Below are positions 33,621 to 46,119 of a stretch of 64,000 nucleotides of DNA, piece by piece. Below the pieces are notes generated by a model that ran no database searches, was not told the origin of the DNA, and saw only the letters and a program-made list of their open reading frames with translations. The DNA is taken from contig JAZBRI010000008.1 of assembly GCA_036874045.1 (NCBI GenBank), forward strand, positions 6,773,001-6,837,000, given 5' to 3'. How positions within the stretch are numbered: position 1 is the first letter of the stretch; each line of letters starts with the position of its first letter. The position numbers and the translations under genes were made by a program. This stretch comes from Cymodocea nodosa. Lineage: Eukaryota > Streptophyta > Magnoliopsida > Alismatales > Cymodoceaceae.

Positions 33621-35412
33621 TTTTTAGAGGATGAAGGAGATATGTTAGATGATGTGATTCAAGAAGAATTAAATAGGCAAATCAATTCTGAAACTTTAGA
33701 GAAAAGTGAAAGCATAAATATAGAAGGAGATCTGGAAGAAATTAATTTAGAAAATGATGATGTTCAATTAGGAGCTCTAACTTCTGATGGGCAATATTTA
33801 GAATTAAAACCTTTACCTCTTGAATTAACATATATATTTCTGGAAGAGAAACGAACATGTCCAATCATTATTGCTTCAGATTTAAAAGAGGATCAAATAG
33901 CTAAATTAAAAGATGTAGTGAAAAGTTATAAAGAAGCAATAGGATGGACTATGACTGATATAAAAGGGTTAAGTTCAACTTTATGCTGTCACCACATATA
34001 TTTAGAAGAGAATGCTAAACCTGTTAGAATTCCTGAGAGGAGATTAAATCCAAACCTTAAAGAAGTAGTCAGGAAAGAAATAGTGAAATGGTTAGATAAT
34101 GACATAATTTATCCGATTTCTAATAGCTCGTGGGTTAGCCTAATCCATGTAGTTCCCGAGAAATCAGGATTAACAGTTATTAGGAACGAAAGTCAAGACT
34201 TGATACCTACTAAAATTCAATCAGGCTAGAGAGTATGTATAGACTATAGAAAGCTGAATGCTGTGACTAGGAAAGATCATTTTCCTTTACCTCTTATAAA
34301 TCAAATGTTGGAAAGATTAGTAGGGTAAGAATATTTTTGTTTCCTAAACGAGTATTCAGGTTATAATCAAATTCCAGTAGCACTAGAGGATCAAAAGAAA
34401 ATAACTTTCACCTGCCTTAATGGAACTTACGCTTTTAAGAGAATGCCATTCAGATTATGCAATGCACCAGCCACCTTTCAAAGGTGTATGTAGGGCATAT
34501 TTACTAGAATGACTGAAGATTTCTTAGAAATATTTATGGATGATTTTACTATTTATGGCAACTCATATGAAGTTTGTTTAAAAAATTTAGACCAAATATT
34601 AAAATGCTGTGTGGAAAAAAAATTTGGTTCTAAATTGGGAAAAATGTCACTTCATGGTTAAATAAGGAATAGTCTTAGGGCATGTTTCTAAGAAAGGGTT
34701 GGAAGTAGGTAAAGCTAAAATAGAAGTAATTTCTAATCTATCAGAACCTAAATCAGTAAAAGATATTAGATCATTTCTAGGACATGCTAGTTTTTATAGA
34801 AGATTTATTAAAGACTTTAGCAAAATAGCTAGACCTTTAACTAATCTATTAAAAGATGTCCCATTTAACTTTGATAAAAATTGCAAGGAAGCATATTTTA
34901 GACTTAAAACTAGCTTAATTTCAACTCCTATAATTCAAGCACCTGATTGGAGCCATCCATTTGAATTAATGTGTGATGCATCTAATTTTGTTGTAGGAGT
35001 AGTGTTGGGATAGAAGATAGAAAAATCTCCTAGAGTGATTCATTATGCAAGCAAAACCTTAAATGATGCTCAAGTTAATTACACAACTACTGAAAAAGAA
35101 CTATTAGTCGTTGTGTTTGCTTTGGAAAAGTTTAGATCATATTTGATTGGAGCTAAAGTAATAGTATACACGGATCATGTAGCTTTAAAACACCTAATAG
35201 CAAAAAATGAAACTAAGCCTAGATTGATCCGTTGGATATTATTATTACAAGAATTTGATCTAGAAATTAAAGATAAAAAAGGTTGTGAGAATGTAGTAGC
35301 AGATCATTTATCAATATTACAAATAGAAAAATCAAATATTGAAATTAAGGATAATTTTCCTGTTGAACAATTAATGACCATCAACACAATACCTTGGTAT
35401 TCAAACAGTTAA
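33621..35412 (+). pseudogene. Ty3 reverse transcriptase and RNase H region of C (fossil)
   Basis: An acidic linker (33600-33850) leads into RT with [36 protein letters not shown]-type and EIFMDDF blocks (catalytic site about 34528-34545), then the [20 protein letters not shown] tether. RNase H follows with [30 protein letters not shown] and [10 protein letters not shown] (34960-35200). The domain order is that of Ty3/Athila. Broken copy. Confidence 0.9.
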
Positions 35413-35464
35413 TTACTTAGTTACTGGTTTAACACCTAAGGATTGGAATAGACAGGATAAGAAA

Positions 35465-36694
35465 TTGTTTTTCTCAAGAGTAAAATATTACTATTGGGAA
35501 GACCCATACTTATTTAAGAAATGTCCTGATCTGGTTTTAAAGAGGTGTGTTCCAGAAACTAAATATCAGAGCATATTGTCTTTCTGTCATGACCAAGCTT
35601 GTGGAGGGCATTTTGGCTCAGGGAAAACTACTACAAAAATTCTGCAATGTGGGTTTTATTGGCCAACACTATTCAAAGATGCTCATAAATATTGCTTAAG
35701 TTGTTTAAGATGTCAACAAATAGGAAGAATATCAAAGAGGAATATGATGCCTCTTAATCCTATTGTTGAGGTTGAAATCTTTGATGTGTGGGGAATAGAT
35801 TTTATAGGTCCATTTCCTATGTCTAATCAATTTAATTACATATTGTTGGGGCTGGATTATGTATCTAAATGGATAGAAGTTATTCCTACAAAAACTAATG
35901 ACAACAAAGTGGTAATACAATTTATAAGAACCAATATATTTGCTAGATTTGGAATACCTAAAGCTATTATTAGTGATAGAGGAACTCATTTCTATAATAG
36001 AAGTTTTGAAGCTTTAATGAAGAAATATGGAGTAAACCACAGAATTGCAATATCATATCATCCGCAAACAAGTGGACAAGTAGAAAGTGCTAACAAACAA
36101 ATTAAGTTAATCTTAGAAAAAGTAGTAAATCCTACTAGATCAGATTGGGCTAATAGATTGATAGATGCACTTTGGGCTTATAGAACTGCTTATAAGACAA
36201 GCTTAGGTATGTTACCTTTTAGACTAGTATATGGAAAAAGTTGTCATTTACCAATTGAAATAGAACATAAAGCTTATTGGGCATTAAAAACTTTGAACAC
36301 TAATTTAAATCAAGCTGTTGAAAATAGGAAAAGGCAATTAATTGAATTAGTAGAATTTAGAAATGAAGCTTATTTGAAGACTATAAGTGAAAAAGAGAAA
36401 ATGAAATTGTGGCATGATAGGAAAATTATTCCAAAAAGCTTTGAAATAGGACAAGAAGTATATCTTTACATGGCTAGACTCCATAACCATCCAAGAAAAT
36501 TAAGATCTAGATGGGCAAGACCTTACATAGTTCGAAATATTTATCCCTATGGAGCTATTTAGATTGAAAATCCTAAAAATTAGAATATCTTTAAAGTAAA
36601 TGGACAAAGGCTTAGACCTATTTTGAAAATACCAAAAAGCTCCTTTGGAATTATAGAAGAAGTAAGAGTAGAGGACTACTCGAGCTTTACTTAG
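35465..36694 (+). pseudogene. Ty3 integrase region of C (fossil)
   Basis: The longest integrase frame in the window (365 residues, 35465-36562). It shows the HHCC module ([14 protein letters not shown] to CLSCLRC), [18 protein letters not shown] and [11 protein letters not shown] for the D, D, E core, and a GPY/F-type end ([20 protein letters not shown]). Homologous sequence continues to 36694. Part of a broken element. Confidence 0.92.
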
Positions 36695-37248
36695 TAAGAA
36701 ATTAGTTTTTATTTTATTTTCATTTTGATAAAAAAAATTATAAAATATAAAATATAAAAATTGTTGCGGTTCAACTGACTAGATCCATCGGTATGATTGA
36801 AACATAAAAAAAATTTATATTAATTTTTAGGAAAAAAAATTCGGTCTGACCGAAACATATTATCGGTTAAACCGGTAAAAACCGAAAGAAAAAAAAAACT
36901 TTTATCTCAAGTATTTTATTATTATATCTGTCTATACGGGAAGTCTGTTGAGTTACACTTAACTCAACGAACTTACTCCGTTGAGTCTTGAGTTAGTCAA
37001 TGAGCTTATGCCGTTGTGTTAACTGGAACTCGACGGAGTACTATAGTTAAGTCCACGGACTTAGTCTGTGGAGTTATCCATGATTCCACGGATGAGAGAG
37101 CGAGAGTTGGTTCAGGAAATGACCTGATTACCTGCCTAAACTTAGGGTTTATTTTAAAACCTAGGGTTTTGGGGGCATTATCCGATAGATCAGTTAGAAC
37201 TTAGAATAGAAAGATTAGAGTGATTCTGTGCCGTTGTGTAATTCCACG
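36695..37248 (+). repeat. integrase to ORF-1 spacer of C with CG-word arrays
   Basis: 36740-36890 has CGGTTTAACC/ACCGAAAC-like words; 36930-37090 has CGTTGAGTTA, TAACTCAACG and CCACGGAC words in both orientations. It is co-linear with B (15484-16198) and A (49434-49950, inverted). Confidence 0.72.
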
Positions 37249-39459
37249 ATGAGGAAGATGATGCCCGAGTTCTAGGAAGATGTTGTTGACACATCAGAAT
37301 TTCTGAAACAGTGAGAGGAATGGCACATGTGATAGAAAATCAGGAATACGACAAGAGAAAAAGAGCTACAGAAGGTAGAATCTGAAATTTTCAACTTGAG
37401 AAGATTTTTAGTAGATTTGGGTATACAAATACCTCAAATAGTGGAAACAAGAATCAGAGTAGCAACAGAAATTGCTGTTAGTAAAGAAAGGAAAATCAGG
37501 CCAAACAATGAAGTAGCCCTAGAGCTAATCCAGCGTAAGGCTAGATTATGGTTCAAAAAGTACATTGCTGGTCGTGCAATGGGTGCAATAAGGCGACAAC
37601 AAGAAGAAGAAGAAGAGCAAGAGGTGCCGACTGCTGAAAGACCTATTCCTGAGGAACAATAGCCAGGACCTTCAGTTCCACCATTCAGGCTGTTGGCACG
37701 AGCAGAAATGTTGGGGCCTTCAACTGAAGAGGAATTAAGAGAATTCCAAGGACTGGTTCAAGTTGGGAAAAACCAAGGAGAACTAGAAGATTTGGTAGTA
37801 GGTAAAGCACACCTGGTATTTAATGTACTTTGCAAGAGGAGGGCTGTAGAAAAATTGAAAGCCTAATACAAAATTAAAGTTGAATAGCATCAAAGAACCA
37901 CTATCAGATTTGCTGCAAGAGAAGAAGCTAAAGCTGGTCCTTCGAGACCAGCAAATATTGAAAAAATTAAACAGGAAGAGCCAGTACCTATGGCTCAAAG
38001 GCATGTAGAGCCTTTGTTTGTAGATTTAATCTCAGAAGAAGAAGAGGAAGACCAGGCATAATTAATTAAACAAAGGAAAGGAAAAGAGATAGTGTTTGAA
38101 TGTCAAAAGGAGATTAAATCTGAAGTACCAACATCAACAAGGCCTGTAGAGCCAATTTTTGTAAACCTACTATCTGATTCTGAGGAGGAGTAGGAGCAAC
38201 AGTAGCAAAAGCAAAGAGACGAAGAAAAATAGGTTGAAATTAGTTTGCAACCTGTACAAGAAGAAGAAACAGAAATTAGGGCAGAAACTGAATTGCCTGT
38301 GACTCCATCCTAATTTGCCAAAGAATTAGAAAGAATAGTGACAATGCAGATTGGTAGTCAGGAGGAAGAAGAAAGAACAGATAATGAACAAGAAGCTGAA
38401 CAAAGCCATTTGGACAAAAATGACTTTTTAGATTCGACTGAATTTAATGAAACACTTCAAGACAGAGTGGAGAGTTCTGCCGGCTCACCACCACAGACAA
38501 AAGCAGAAGCAAATGTTCAGGAATCTGTAGAACATTTTCAGCAAGTTCAAGTTCAGCTTATGGAAGAGGAAGATCAAGAACAAACCCCTCTAGAACAACA
38601 AAGTCGCATTCCTGACCCAACTAAAGCAACAGTTCCGAATGAAGTACACTTTTGGAGTCAAGAAGCTTATAATAAATACCAAGAGATTAGGGGTTATGAT
38701 ATCATATACAGTAGACTAGTAAATTGGGATGGAATGCAAGAAATTAAGGAATTATTTGAATTCCAGGGTCTACTACAATTTATTTCTCAACAGAAAGGGC
38801 ATGCAATATATGAAAATCTAGTGCCCTACTTCTATGCTAATTTAAGAGAAGAAGGACAATTAATTTCCAGCGTGGAGGAAGTTGATGTATAGATAACACT
38901 AGAGCTTCTCCACAACATTCTTGAATTGAAGAATGAAGGAAAAGAAATTTTGGAAAGCACAACTGCCGTTGAATGGATAGAGTAGGAAATCAAGGACAGT
39001 TTGGCTATCAATTCTGGTGTGCCATTATTAAATAGACTGAAGCATTTAAATGGTAAAGCACACATGATAGCTAATATCTTGATTAAAAATGTCTACCAAC
39101 GACAAGGCCATGATATTGAACTGAGTTAATTTGTCAAATGGGCCACTTATGCAATTGTGAATAGAATTCAAGTTAATTGGTGTCAAGTCTTCCTATCCAA
39201 GATGAAGTCTACAAAGAACAAATTATTTTATGGAGATTTGATACCTATATTGATGGTAGACTGTATTGATTTCACGAAATGGACATCCAAAAGGATAAGA
39301 TCAAGAACCATTTCAGTGAAAGAATTCAGAAATTATGCTGCAGCTAAAGTATCTATACCTTCTGGAGGCATTATTGGAGCTGTAGAAAAGATAGAATAAT
39401 TAGAGCAACAATTAGAAAAACTCCAAAAGGAAGTAGATGAACCTAGGAATAGAGGCTAA
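37249..39459 (+). pseudogene. Athila ORF-1-like gene of C (fossil)
   Basis: It starts at the ATG in CCACGATGAGG (37249). It has a basic N-terminal segment (RRFLVDLGIQIPQIVETRIR), a Q/E-rich middle with two motifs, PLFVDLISEEEEED (about 38011-38052) and PIFVNLLSDSEEE (about 38152-38190), and the C-terminal plant transposon protein domain (LFEFQGLLQFIS, NLVPYFYANLREEG; 38750-39400), ending in a coiled-coil-like tail. No signal peptide or membrane span is seen. Function unknown. Broken copy. Confidence 0.77.
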
Positions 39460-39712
39460 TTGTATAGTTCGTCTACTTGTACTTGTATATATTTGTATGA
39501 AAAATATCTGATTTGATTGTACTGTAATTTATTCATATGAATGAATATATGTTTTTGAGATATATTTTTCATGCGTGTTTAGAATGATGAAATAGATGAA
39601 CTATATTGAATGCTATATAATTTGTGAAACATTATGCATGAATGTTTAAAAAGATTTAGAGTTGTTGAATGATAGGATTAAATAATAGATGCTTGAAAAT
39701 ACCTACATGTTG
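39460..39712 (+). other. start of ORF-1 to gag spacer of C
   Basis: 253 AT-rich bases after ORF-1, ending at the insertion point of A. The same sequence appears after ORF-1 in B on the far side of its solo LTR (20144 onward). No gene seen. Confidence 0.6.
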
Positions 39713-41890
39713 TGTTTGGGTTTTCCCAGCACTACACTAGAAAAACTTGGATTTGTTACTTATATTTTTACTTAGTTAATTTATCTTTATGCCTATTCCT
39801 TCTTTTAGAAGTAAACAAACAACCTTTAATACAATTTAGATATTAATTTCAATTTGTACTTCAACTGCAAGTACACAGTGTCTATTGTATCAGTGTGCAA
39901 GTACAGGTCGATCCCATAGGGAATTGCTGAAAAGTTTAGAACTGACCGTTTGTTAACAATCAAAATTATATATTCAATAAGCTCTCCATTGAATTACAGT
40001 TAACTCAACGAATAAAGTTCATTGAGTTATGGCTAACTCAACAAACTAACCTCGTGGACTTAACTTAACTCCACGAGTCTGTCTTTTCTTTTTAATACTA
40101 CTATTTACAGATGAATTCGGCCATCCATTGGGCGATTCCACAGATTGTAAATAACAACAATTAAGCTATTTAATGTTAGTAAACACTGGATTTATCATTA
40201 AGCAATACTAACATTCAGATAATTCAAACAGTAACCATTAAAATCTTTAAGTCTTTTGAACGAACCAATTTCAGTAAACTGTAAAACTAAAACAAACATA
40301 AAACAATCACAACACTGATGAAGATAACATTAATCACAATACAATACAAACAATACAACACTCAAATACAACCTACAAACATAGATAAATTGTTTTTGGT
40401 ATTTTTGTTTTAATATGAAAATGGAATGGGGCGAAAGGTGAAATGTAAAGTAATCTCACTCGACAGTAAATACTTCCGACACTACTTGCAACGCGATTAT
40501 ACCACTGAAAATTAAACCACTTATAATTCTGTCTCCTCTCCCTATAGAATCGCGAGTCCAGAATTGCAAGATAATCTTCTCTTCAGCATATAGGCATCAA
40601 CTCGAAGCCAAGGCTAAAAGCTTTACGATCTCTTGAAATATGAGTCGGTGCTTGGTAAAAATGGCTTCCTTTCCCGCGACGCGATCACTCCTCATAGTGG
40701 TTGTCAGGCACTATGTTTGGCTCGGAATCGACTCGACATCAAGAAAGTATTCTCACAGAGCTCCGATGGTTGGTGATTATGGTGGATATGGTGGTGGTAA
40801 CGATGGTTGGTGTGATACTTTGGAGAATCGCCGATACTATCTGCAGAAAGCTCGGTGCTCCTCCTCTGTATACACTGGCCGTCCATCGATCACACACTAG
40901 ATTTCTTTTTCTTCTTTTCTTTTATACTTCTTCAGTAGTAACTACTTCTACTTGAATGATCGGTTGGATTTCCTTCATTCATATCAACGGCGATGATTTC
41001 TTCTCCCTACGCAATACATGCAATCGTGGTTTTTCTTCCAACTATCCTGTTTTTACAACCGCTATAGTGGCATATTAGAAAATAAATAGTCCGTGGAGTT
41101 ACAGATAACTCAATGGACTTTCTTAGTTGATTTAACTATAAAACACGTGCATTAAAGAAATAAGCCGCTAACATAACACGTTACCTTAGTGTGTATTCAT
41201 GTAACTCAATGCGTACAGTTATGCTAACTTAACGAGTAAAACATGTGCATCTCATGTGATATACTAAAACACTTAAATTCAACACATGCATAAATTTAAC
41301 TATCTGATGCTCAGGTGCATTTCGGATACTTATAAACTTAACTATCCGATGCTCAGATGCATTTCGGATAGTTACAACTAACTCACCGATATATAACTTA
41401 AGTAAATCTACCAAATCTTGACACGTGTCAGCAACAGTTTAATAATAAAATACCCATTTCGGAGAGTTACAAGTCTAACTATCCGATTCTCAGCTGCAAT
41501 TTCGGATAGTTAGAGATAACTCACCGAAAGTTCACTTAAGTCATGCATTATGGTTTCGACACGTGTACTTCTAGAAATAATAAAATATTCTTTCAAAACA
41601 TAATTGTTCGGCAATTTAAACATAACTATTCGACATATTCGGTCTGTTAAACATAACTGTCTGAAATATCAGAAAATTCAGAAACTTAAGAATTTCACAG
41701 CTTGCAACTTACCGATAGTTCAGAAATGTACTAAATTGACATTAATTCCTCAAAATTAAGTAGATTCTTCAATTAAAGCATATAACAGTGCAATTATAAC
41801 ATAAAGGCTTAATTCTCATATGATAAGCTAAATATTATGCAATTAACCATCATTTAACCGTTAATAATATGCACTTTTTCATTCTAAACA
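39713..41890 (-). repeat. 3' LTR of element A
   Basis: TGTTTGGGTTTTCCCAGCAC to CATTCTAAACA on the plus strand (2,178 bases). Contains CGTTGAGTTA-type words at 39960-40080 and 41090-41240, and AACTATCCGA/TTTCGGATAGTTA words with ACACGTGTC boxes at 41290-41580. A low-identity open frame at 40640-40900 also appears in the other LTR, but only because the LTRs are copies. Confidence 0.95.
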
Positions 41891-41905
41891 CTTCCCCCAT
41901 ACCTA
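41891..41905 (-). other. polypurine tract of element A
   Basis: In element orientation GGTATGGGGGAAG directly precedes the 3' LTR. It is equivalent to 27153-27165 in B and 63592-63604 in C. Confidence 0.88.
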
Positions 41906-43600
41906 AATTTTGCTAGTCCCTTAGCAAACTAAGATCTAATTAATTGGTCTTTCAAAAAGTGCTAGAATTAATTCCTCTTCTTCTTTTTTTCTTCTGTTCA
42001 GCATAAAAATATATATTCTGTATGTTTCAGTAATCAACCTGCAAATATACTTAGAATATATGTCAATTACATACAAAGTATATTATCTTCACATAGGTGT
42101 TAATTATATTATTGTTTGTTCTTCTTTTCATCATTTGCTATCTTGAATTTTCCAATAAGATTTCTAAAAGAATTTTCAACAACATACGAATCAAAGTACA
42201 ATCCAATTCAATATGATTAAGACAAGTAGAATAAAGAATTGTATCTCTATTAAAACAACTTCAAAAGTCGATTCTAGATTCATATTACAGCAATTCTATA
42301 TAACAGAAAATATACTCGATTCATAAGATATTTGTATTTCACAAAACACTTGTATCTTTTTAGAACAGTATACGTTTTTTTTTCTTTTCTTTTTTTTCCT
42401 TTAAAAGTTAATCTGACAAGCTTAAATCATACAGAAGCTTTCTAATGTACCCATGTAACGAACTTTTAGTCAACAATCCCAGATCTGATCAGGATCTTGG
42501 GTTAGATTTCAAGAGTCCTTTTTCAGGTCAACAATCCTTACATACTTATTTGCTCAAGTACAAAAGGCTCGTGATCAAACAAGTCAATAAACTCTCAAAT
42601 TTTTTCTTTTTCTTTTTTTCTTTTTTTTTTCAATCAAAATACACACAAAACAAAGCATTAATCACATACTGTATATGTACGTATTTCATTAATACAGATG
42701 AAGTAAAACACCAATCTCATATAGTCCTGTTTCTATCATTTACTAAAAATATGAATCCATAACAATAAGCTCATACTTTTTTTGTAGTTTAATAAGATCT
42801 ACACATAAATCATTTTACAAGTTCAATCAGTCAAATTAAATGTATCTTTAATCATATGTGTTTCATTTAATCTAGAATTCACATCTCAGCTCCTTCAGGA
42901 CTTTAGATAATTTACTGATTTTTCATTAAGCATTCTGATTTCATTTTAGAATCGTGAAACTGTTAAACTCATGAAATTCAGAAAAATCATAAGATATTAT
43001 ATCTAGATTTGCATAAATAATAAATTCTATAGCATCATATATAGCCTTCAAAATATAACATTCAAGCAGTTACAATTTATAAATTTTACAGTCTTAATTA
43101 TCAGATAGTTACAGCAAGTTCATAAAAATTTTTAATTTCCATAACTTTGCAGTACCATTTTAATTAACAAACTTACATGGGTGTTACTTTAATTACCTCT
43201 CCCCCATACCTACATTTTGCATTGTCCTCAATGTAAAAGATTTGACAATAAGTACAGTAATTGTAGCAGACATGAATATGGTTTTGTTTGATTTAAAATT
43301 CAGGGTAAGTAATTGGTTACATACCTTGTTCCATTTGTATCTCCTTCTGCATATTCCGATTTTTGATTCTGAAAACTTTTCATTCACAGATAAAGGCAAA
43401 ATATAAAACAAAATAACACTTAACAGATATTAATAAATCAGTGTCTTGTGTGGAACCTATGTTCCTATGCCTATGGTGGCTCACAAGCAAGCTAGTTGGT
43501 TTCCCAAAATAGATACCAACAAACTGGATTGATATTTTGTTTTTTTTTTTTTTATACTTAAACGTAGAATACATACAACATTAAACACACAAAATTACAG
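41906..43600 (-). other. 3' noncoding block of A
   Basis: It is conserved with B, C and D. It contains a polypyrimidine run (42601-42632), the conserved segment at 42440-42600, an inner purine tract (CCTCTCCCCCATACC inverted, about 43195-43210) next to CATTGTCCTCAATGTAAAAG, a donor-like GGTATGTAACC (inverted, about 43316-43326) and the tRNA-like block at 43445-43510. No supported gene. Confidence 0.62.
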
Positions 43601-43601
43601 C

Positions 43602-44741
43602 TTAAGAACATGATTGAAAAGTAGGAACAAATGGAATAAATGTATCTGTCCAAGCAAACTTTTTAGGCATCACTCTTCTTGCTATTAATTCTATTTTCAT
43701 GTAGTTCTTATTTCTTCTTAATTTGTAAACGTGTAATATATTATAAATTCCAAATACAAGTGTATTACCATTAATGATATGAAATGCAGAAAGGGATCCT
43801 TTTTGGTTCCAAGGTAATGTAGCAGTTTCTATTTCTACATCTAGTTCAATATACTTCTCTTCCCACTTCCATTCATTAATGTCTTCCATAATCCATATTT
43901 GAAATTTCATCAGTTCATCCCACCATCGTATCAGACATAAAGTAAGATCATCTTCTTCATTATACCACATTCCTATTTGAATTTTATTAAATTCTACAGA
44001 TGGTGGTTTAGCTATATCACTCGATACAAGTAAAATTTCTATATATTCATCATAACTGTCTATGCTCACTATGTATAAATAAGATCCAAATGCAATTGAA
44101 ATATCTGTAACAAGATATATATATCCATCAAGTATGACATGTGTTTGGTTAATTAATGATTTCTATCCTAGATATATCACAATATTTTCATTCCAAGATC
44201 TATTAAGAAAATTATATACACTTAAGCGTAAATCTTCACCCCTATTTCCTGTAGGTCTCCAATAATATAATTTTTAAGGAATTGCAGAATTTTTATTAGA
44301 AAATATTAAAGCTGATCCACAATTTATAGTTGGTACTTCAAATCTATTAGGTCTTCCTATATTCCATTCTTCTCCAGTTATAGGATTTCTTATCAAAATA
44401 TTAAGTAATAATAAACTTGCATACCTTGGTCTCGTCTTGTATATGATTAATCCTTCATCTATCCCTATAATATGATTTATTCCTTCTAATGCATTGGGTG
44501 GAATTCTAGTAGTTTCTTCCATAGCCAAATATTCATGATTAATTGAACTACGATTAAATGACCTCCATATGAATCCATCTCTAAACTTAGTCATTTTTGC
44601 AGCTTGTAGTCCCTGAAAATATTTTTCTTCAATACAGTTTTTAATTTCCTTTGATACACAACACAGCCTGCACAGATCTTTGGCTGACAAGTTACTTAGT
44701 ACTTCCCTTAGTGCATCCAACGATAATTGCATCAATTCCAT
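43602..44741 (-). pseudogene. F-box/F-box-associated protein gene carried by element A (fossil)
   Basis: The start is the ATG at 44741, just after an acceptor-like TTATACAG. The F-box reads LSLDALREVLSNLSAKDLCR then LCCVSKEIK. It continues with RNPITGEEWNIGRPN, FQIWIMEDINEWKWEEKYIE and an RRVMPKKFAWTDTFIPF end. It is co-linear with the copies in B, C and D. It lies between gag and the 3' noncoding block. If it was once functional, the F-box would have recruited SKP1/cullin; the target is unknown. Broken copy. Confidence 0.85.
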
Positions 44742-44931
44742 TTGTTGATTCTGTATAACACAAACAAAAATTTAGCAAAGACTAAAAATTAACATAACTA
44801 CTGCACACCCTCGTGGAGTCAAGGAATAACTCAATGGACTAAGTTTGTTGAGTTAAGAACTAACTCTACGATACTATTAACTAAAAATAAAAACATATAT
44901 ACATACAGATAGTTGCTTCAGATATGCTGCT
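44742..44931 (-). other. gag to F-box spacer of A with candidate intron
   Basis: On the minus strand CTGTATGTATATATG (donor-like GTATGT, about 44905) and TTTGTGTTATACAG (acceptor-like, ending about 44752) bracket an AT-rich stretch of about 150 bases. Between them lie TAACTCAACG-type words (44820-44870). The acceptor is kept in B as TTTTTACAG before the F-box ATG. Prediction only. Confidence 0.4.
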
Positions 44932-46119
44932 TCATTCAACTATCCTCCTAGAAGAGGTATCAATTTCATTGACCTTTCTATTGACAGGATTAGGTATAGC
45001 TTGTATTGGCAATCCTCTAGTAGGTCTACCTTCCATTGGTTCCTTCTGTCTAAGTGGTATATTTCTATTCTGATTTTGAATTGCAGCACTTCCAAATACA
45101 AAATCTAGACGATTGTTTAATTGTTGGATTATCTTTTCTAATTTCTCTATTCTAGATCCTTGTTCCAATAATGCTTCATAACTTATATTCTTCTCATTTA
45201 TATTTTCTCCTCCTTGGAAATTGTTGTTTCTCCAAGATAAATTCGGGTGATTTCTCCAATTAGGATTATAAGAATTTCCCAAGTTATCTCTCTAGTTTCT
45301 AGCATAAATAATATCTAAATCATTTATGTTTGCATTCTTTTCTGCTAGCTTTTGATTTAATGATAACTCTTCTATTTTCTTTGTTAATTCATTTAATTTC
45401 ACCTCAAGCATAGTATTTGAATCTATTTCATGCATTCCTCTTGGCAATATTTTTTTATCTGCAATAGCTTTAGTCGAATTTTCCCATTGTGTAGTTCTTT
45501 TTGCAAAGTTTTCTAAATATGCCCATGCTTCTTCACTATATAACTTTAAAAATCCATTTTGACAAGTAGATTCTAATAAAGATTTCGTTGAAACATCTAT
45601 GCCTTCATAAATTATACCTATTAATTGTGCTTTATTCATTGCATGATGTGGACATTGAGTCAATAAATCTTTAAATCTTTCAAAATATTTCTAGAATGAT
45701 TCACCCTGTTTTTGGCTACACAATAAGATTTCTTTCTTCTTTTTAATCGTTTAATGTGTTGGATAATATTTTTCCAAAAATATAGAGCAAAATTCAGTCC
45801 ACGTAGAAATTGAATCAGGCGACAAAGTATATAACCATCTCTTAGCTGTGTCTTTTAAAGAAAAAGGGATATATCTAAGTTTAATAACATCTACACTCAT
45901 GTTCGGCATTTTCATCATTTGACAAACTTCATTAAATTCTCTAAAGAAATAATAGGCATCCTCTCTTTCTAATCCATGAAAATGTGGCAATTGACTAATA
46001 TAATTAGATTTAAGTTCAAACCTATCTCCCTTAAAGTTTGGCAATCGAATACATGAAGCTTCATCAATTAATTCTAGATACAGAATCTCTCCTAATGGTT
46101 TTTCTACTGGAACAGCCAT
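44932..46119 (-). pseudogene. Ty3 gag capsid-type domain of A, located downstream of pol (fossil)
   Basis: From 46119: MAVPVEKPLGEILYLEL, LPNFKGDRFELKSNYISQLP, EREDAYYFFREFNEVCQMMK and RWLYTLSPDSIS (the Athila-type retrotransposon gag core), then a CPHH block, a coiled-coil-like stretch (TMLEVKLNELTKKIEELSLN) and the tail NSYNPNWRNHPNL. No zinc knuckle follows. The matching knuckle is at the other end of the element (about 54550). Same place in B and C. Broken copy. Confidence 0.88.

Larger units (their letters stand above)
32291..39712 (+). mobile_element. Ty3 element C, first part (pol and ORF-1; continues at 56866)
   Basis: It starts abruptly inside the linker upstream of protease (homologous to A around 54350) with no 5' LTR or primer site in the window. 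It runs through protease, RT, RNase H, integrase and ORF-1-like gene, to 39712, where element A is inserted. Sequence resumes at 56866 without loss: ACATGTTG before A and TGCTACAAGGTAAAATG after it correspond to the uninterrupted family sequence in A (46975-47000, inverted). Broken fossil with many interruptions. Confidence 0.92.

Noticed and set aside
40640-40955. Open frames of 84-86 codons, repeated at 55637-55952
   Set aside because: They are in the two LTRs of element A, so their conservation is explained by LTR identity. No domain or sensible composition.
42445-42762. Frame beginning MYPCNELLVNNPRSDQDL, also at 30007-30228 and 62791-63030
   Set aside because: Runs antisense to the Ty3 elements inside the conserved 3' noncoding segment. 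Shared only because the DNA is conserved; reading lengths differ and no domain is recognised.
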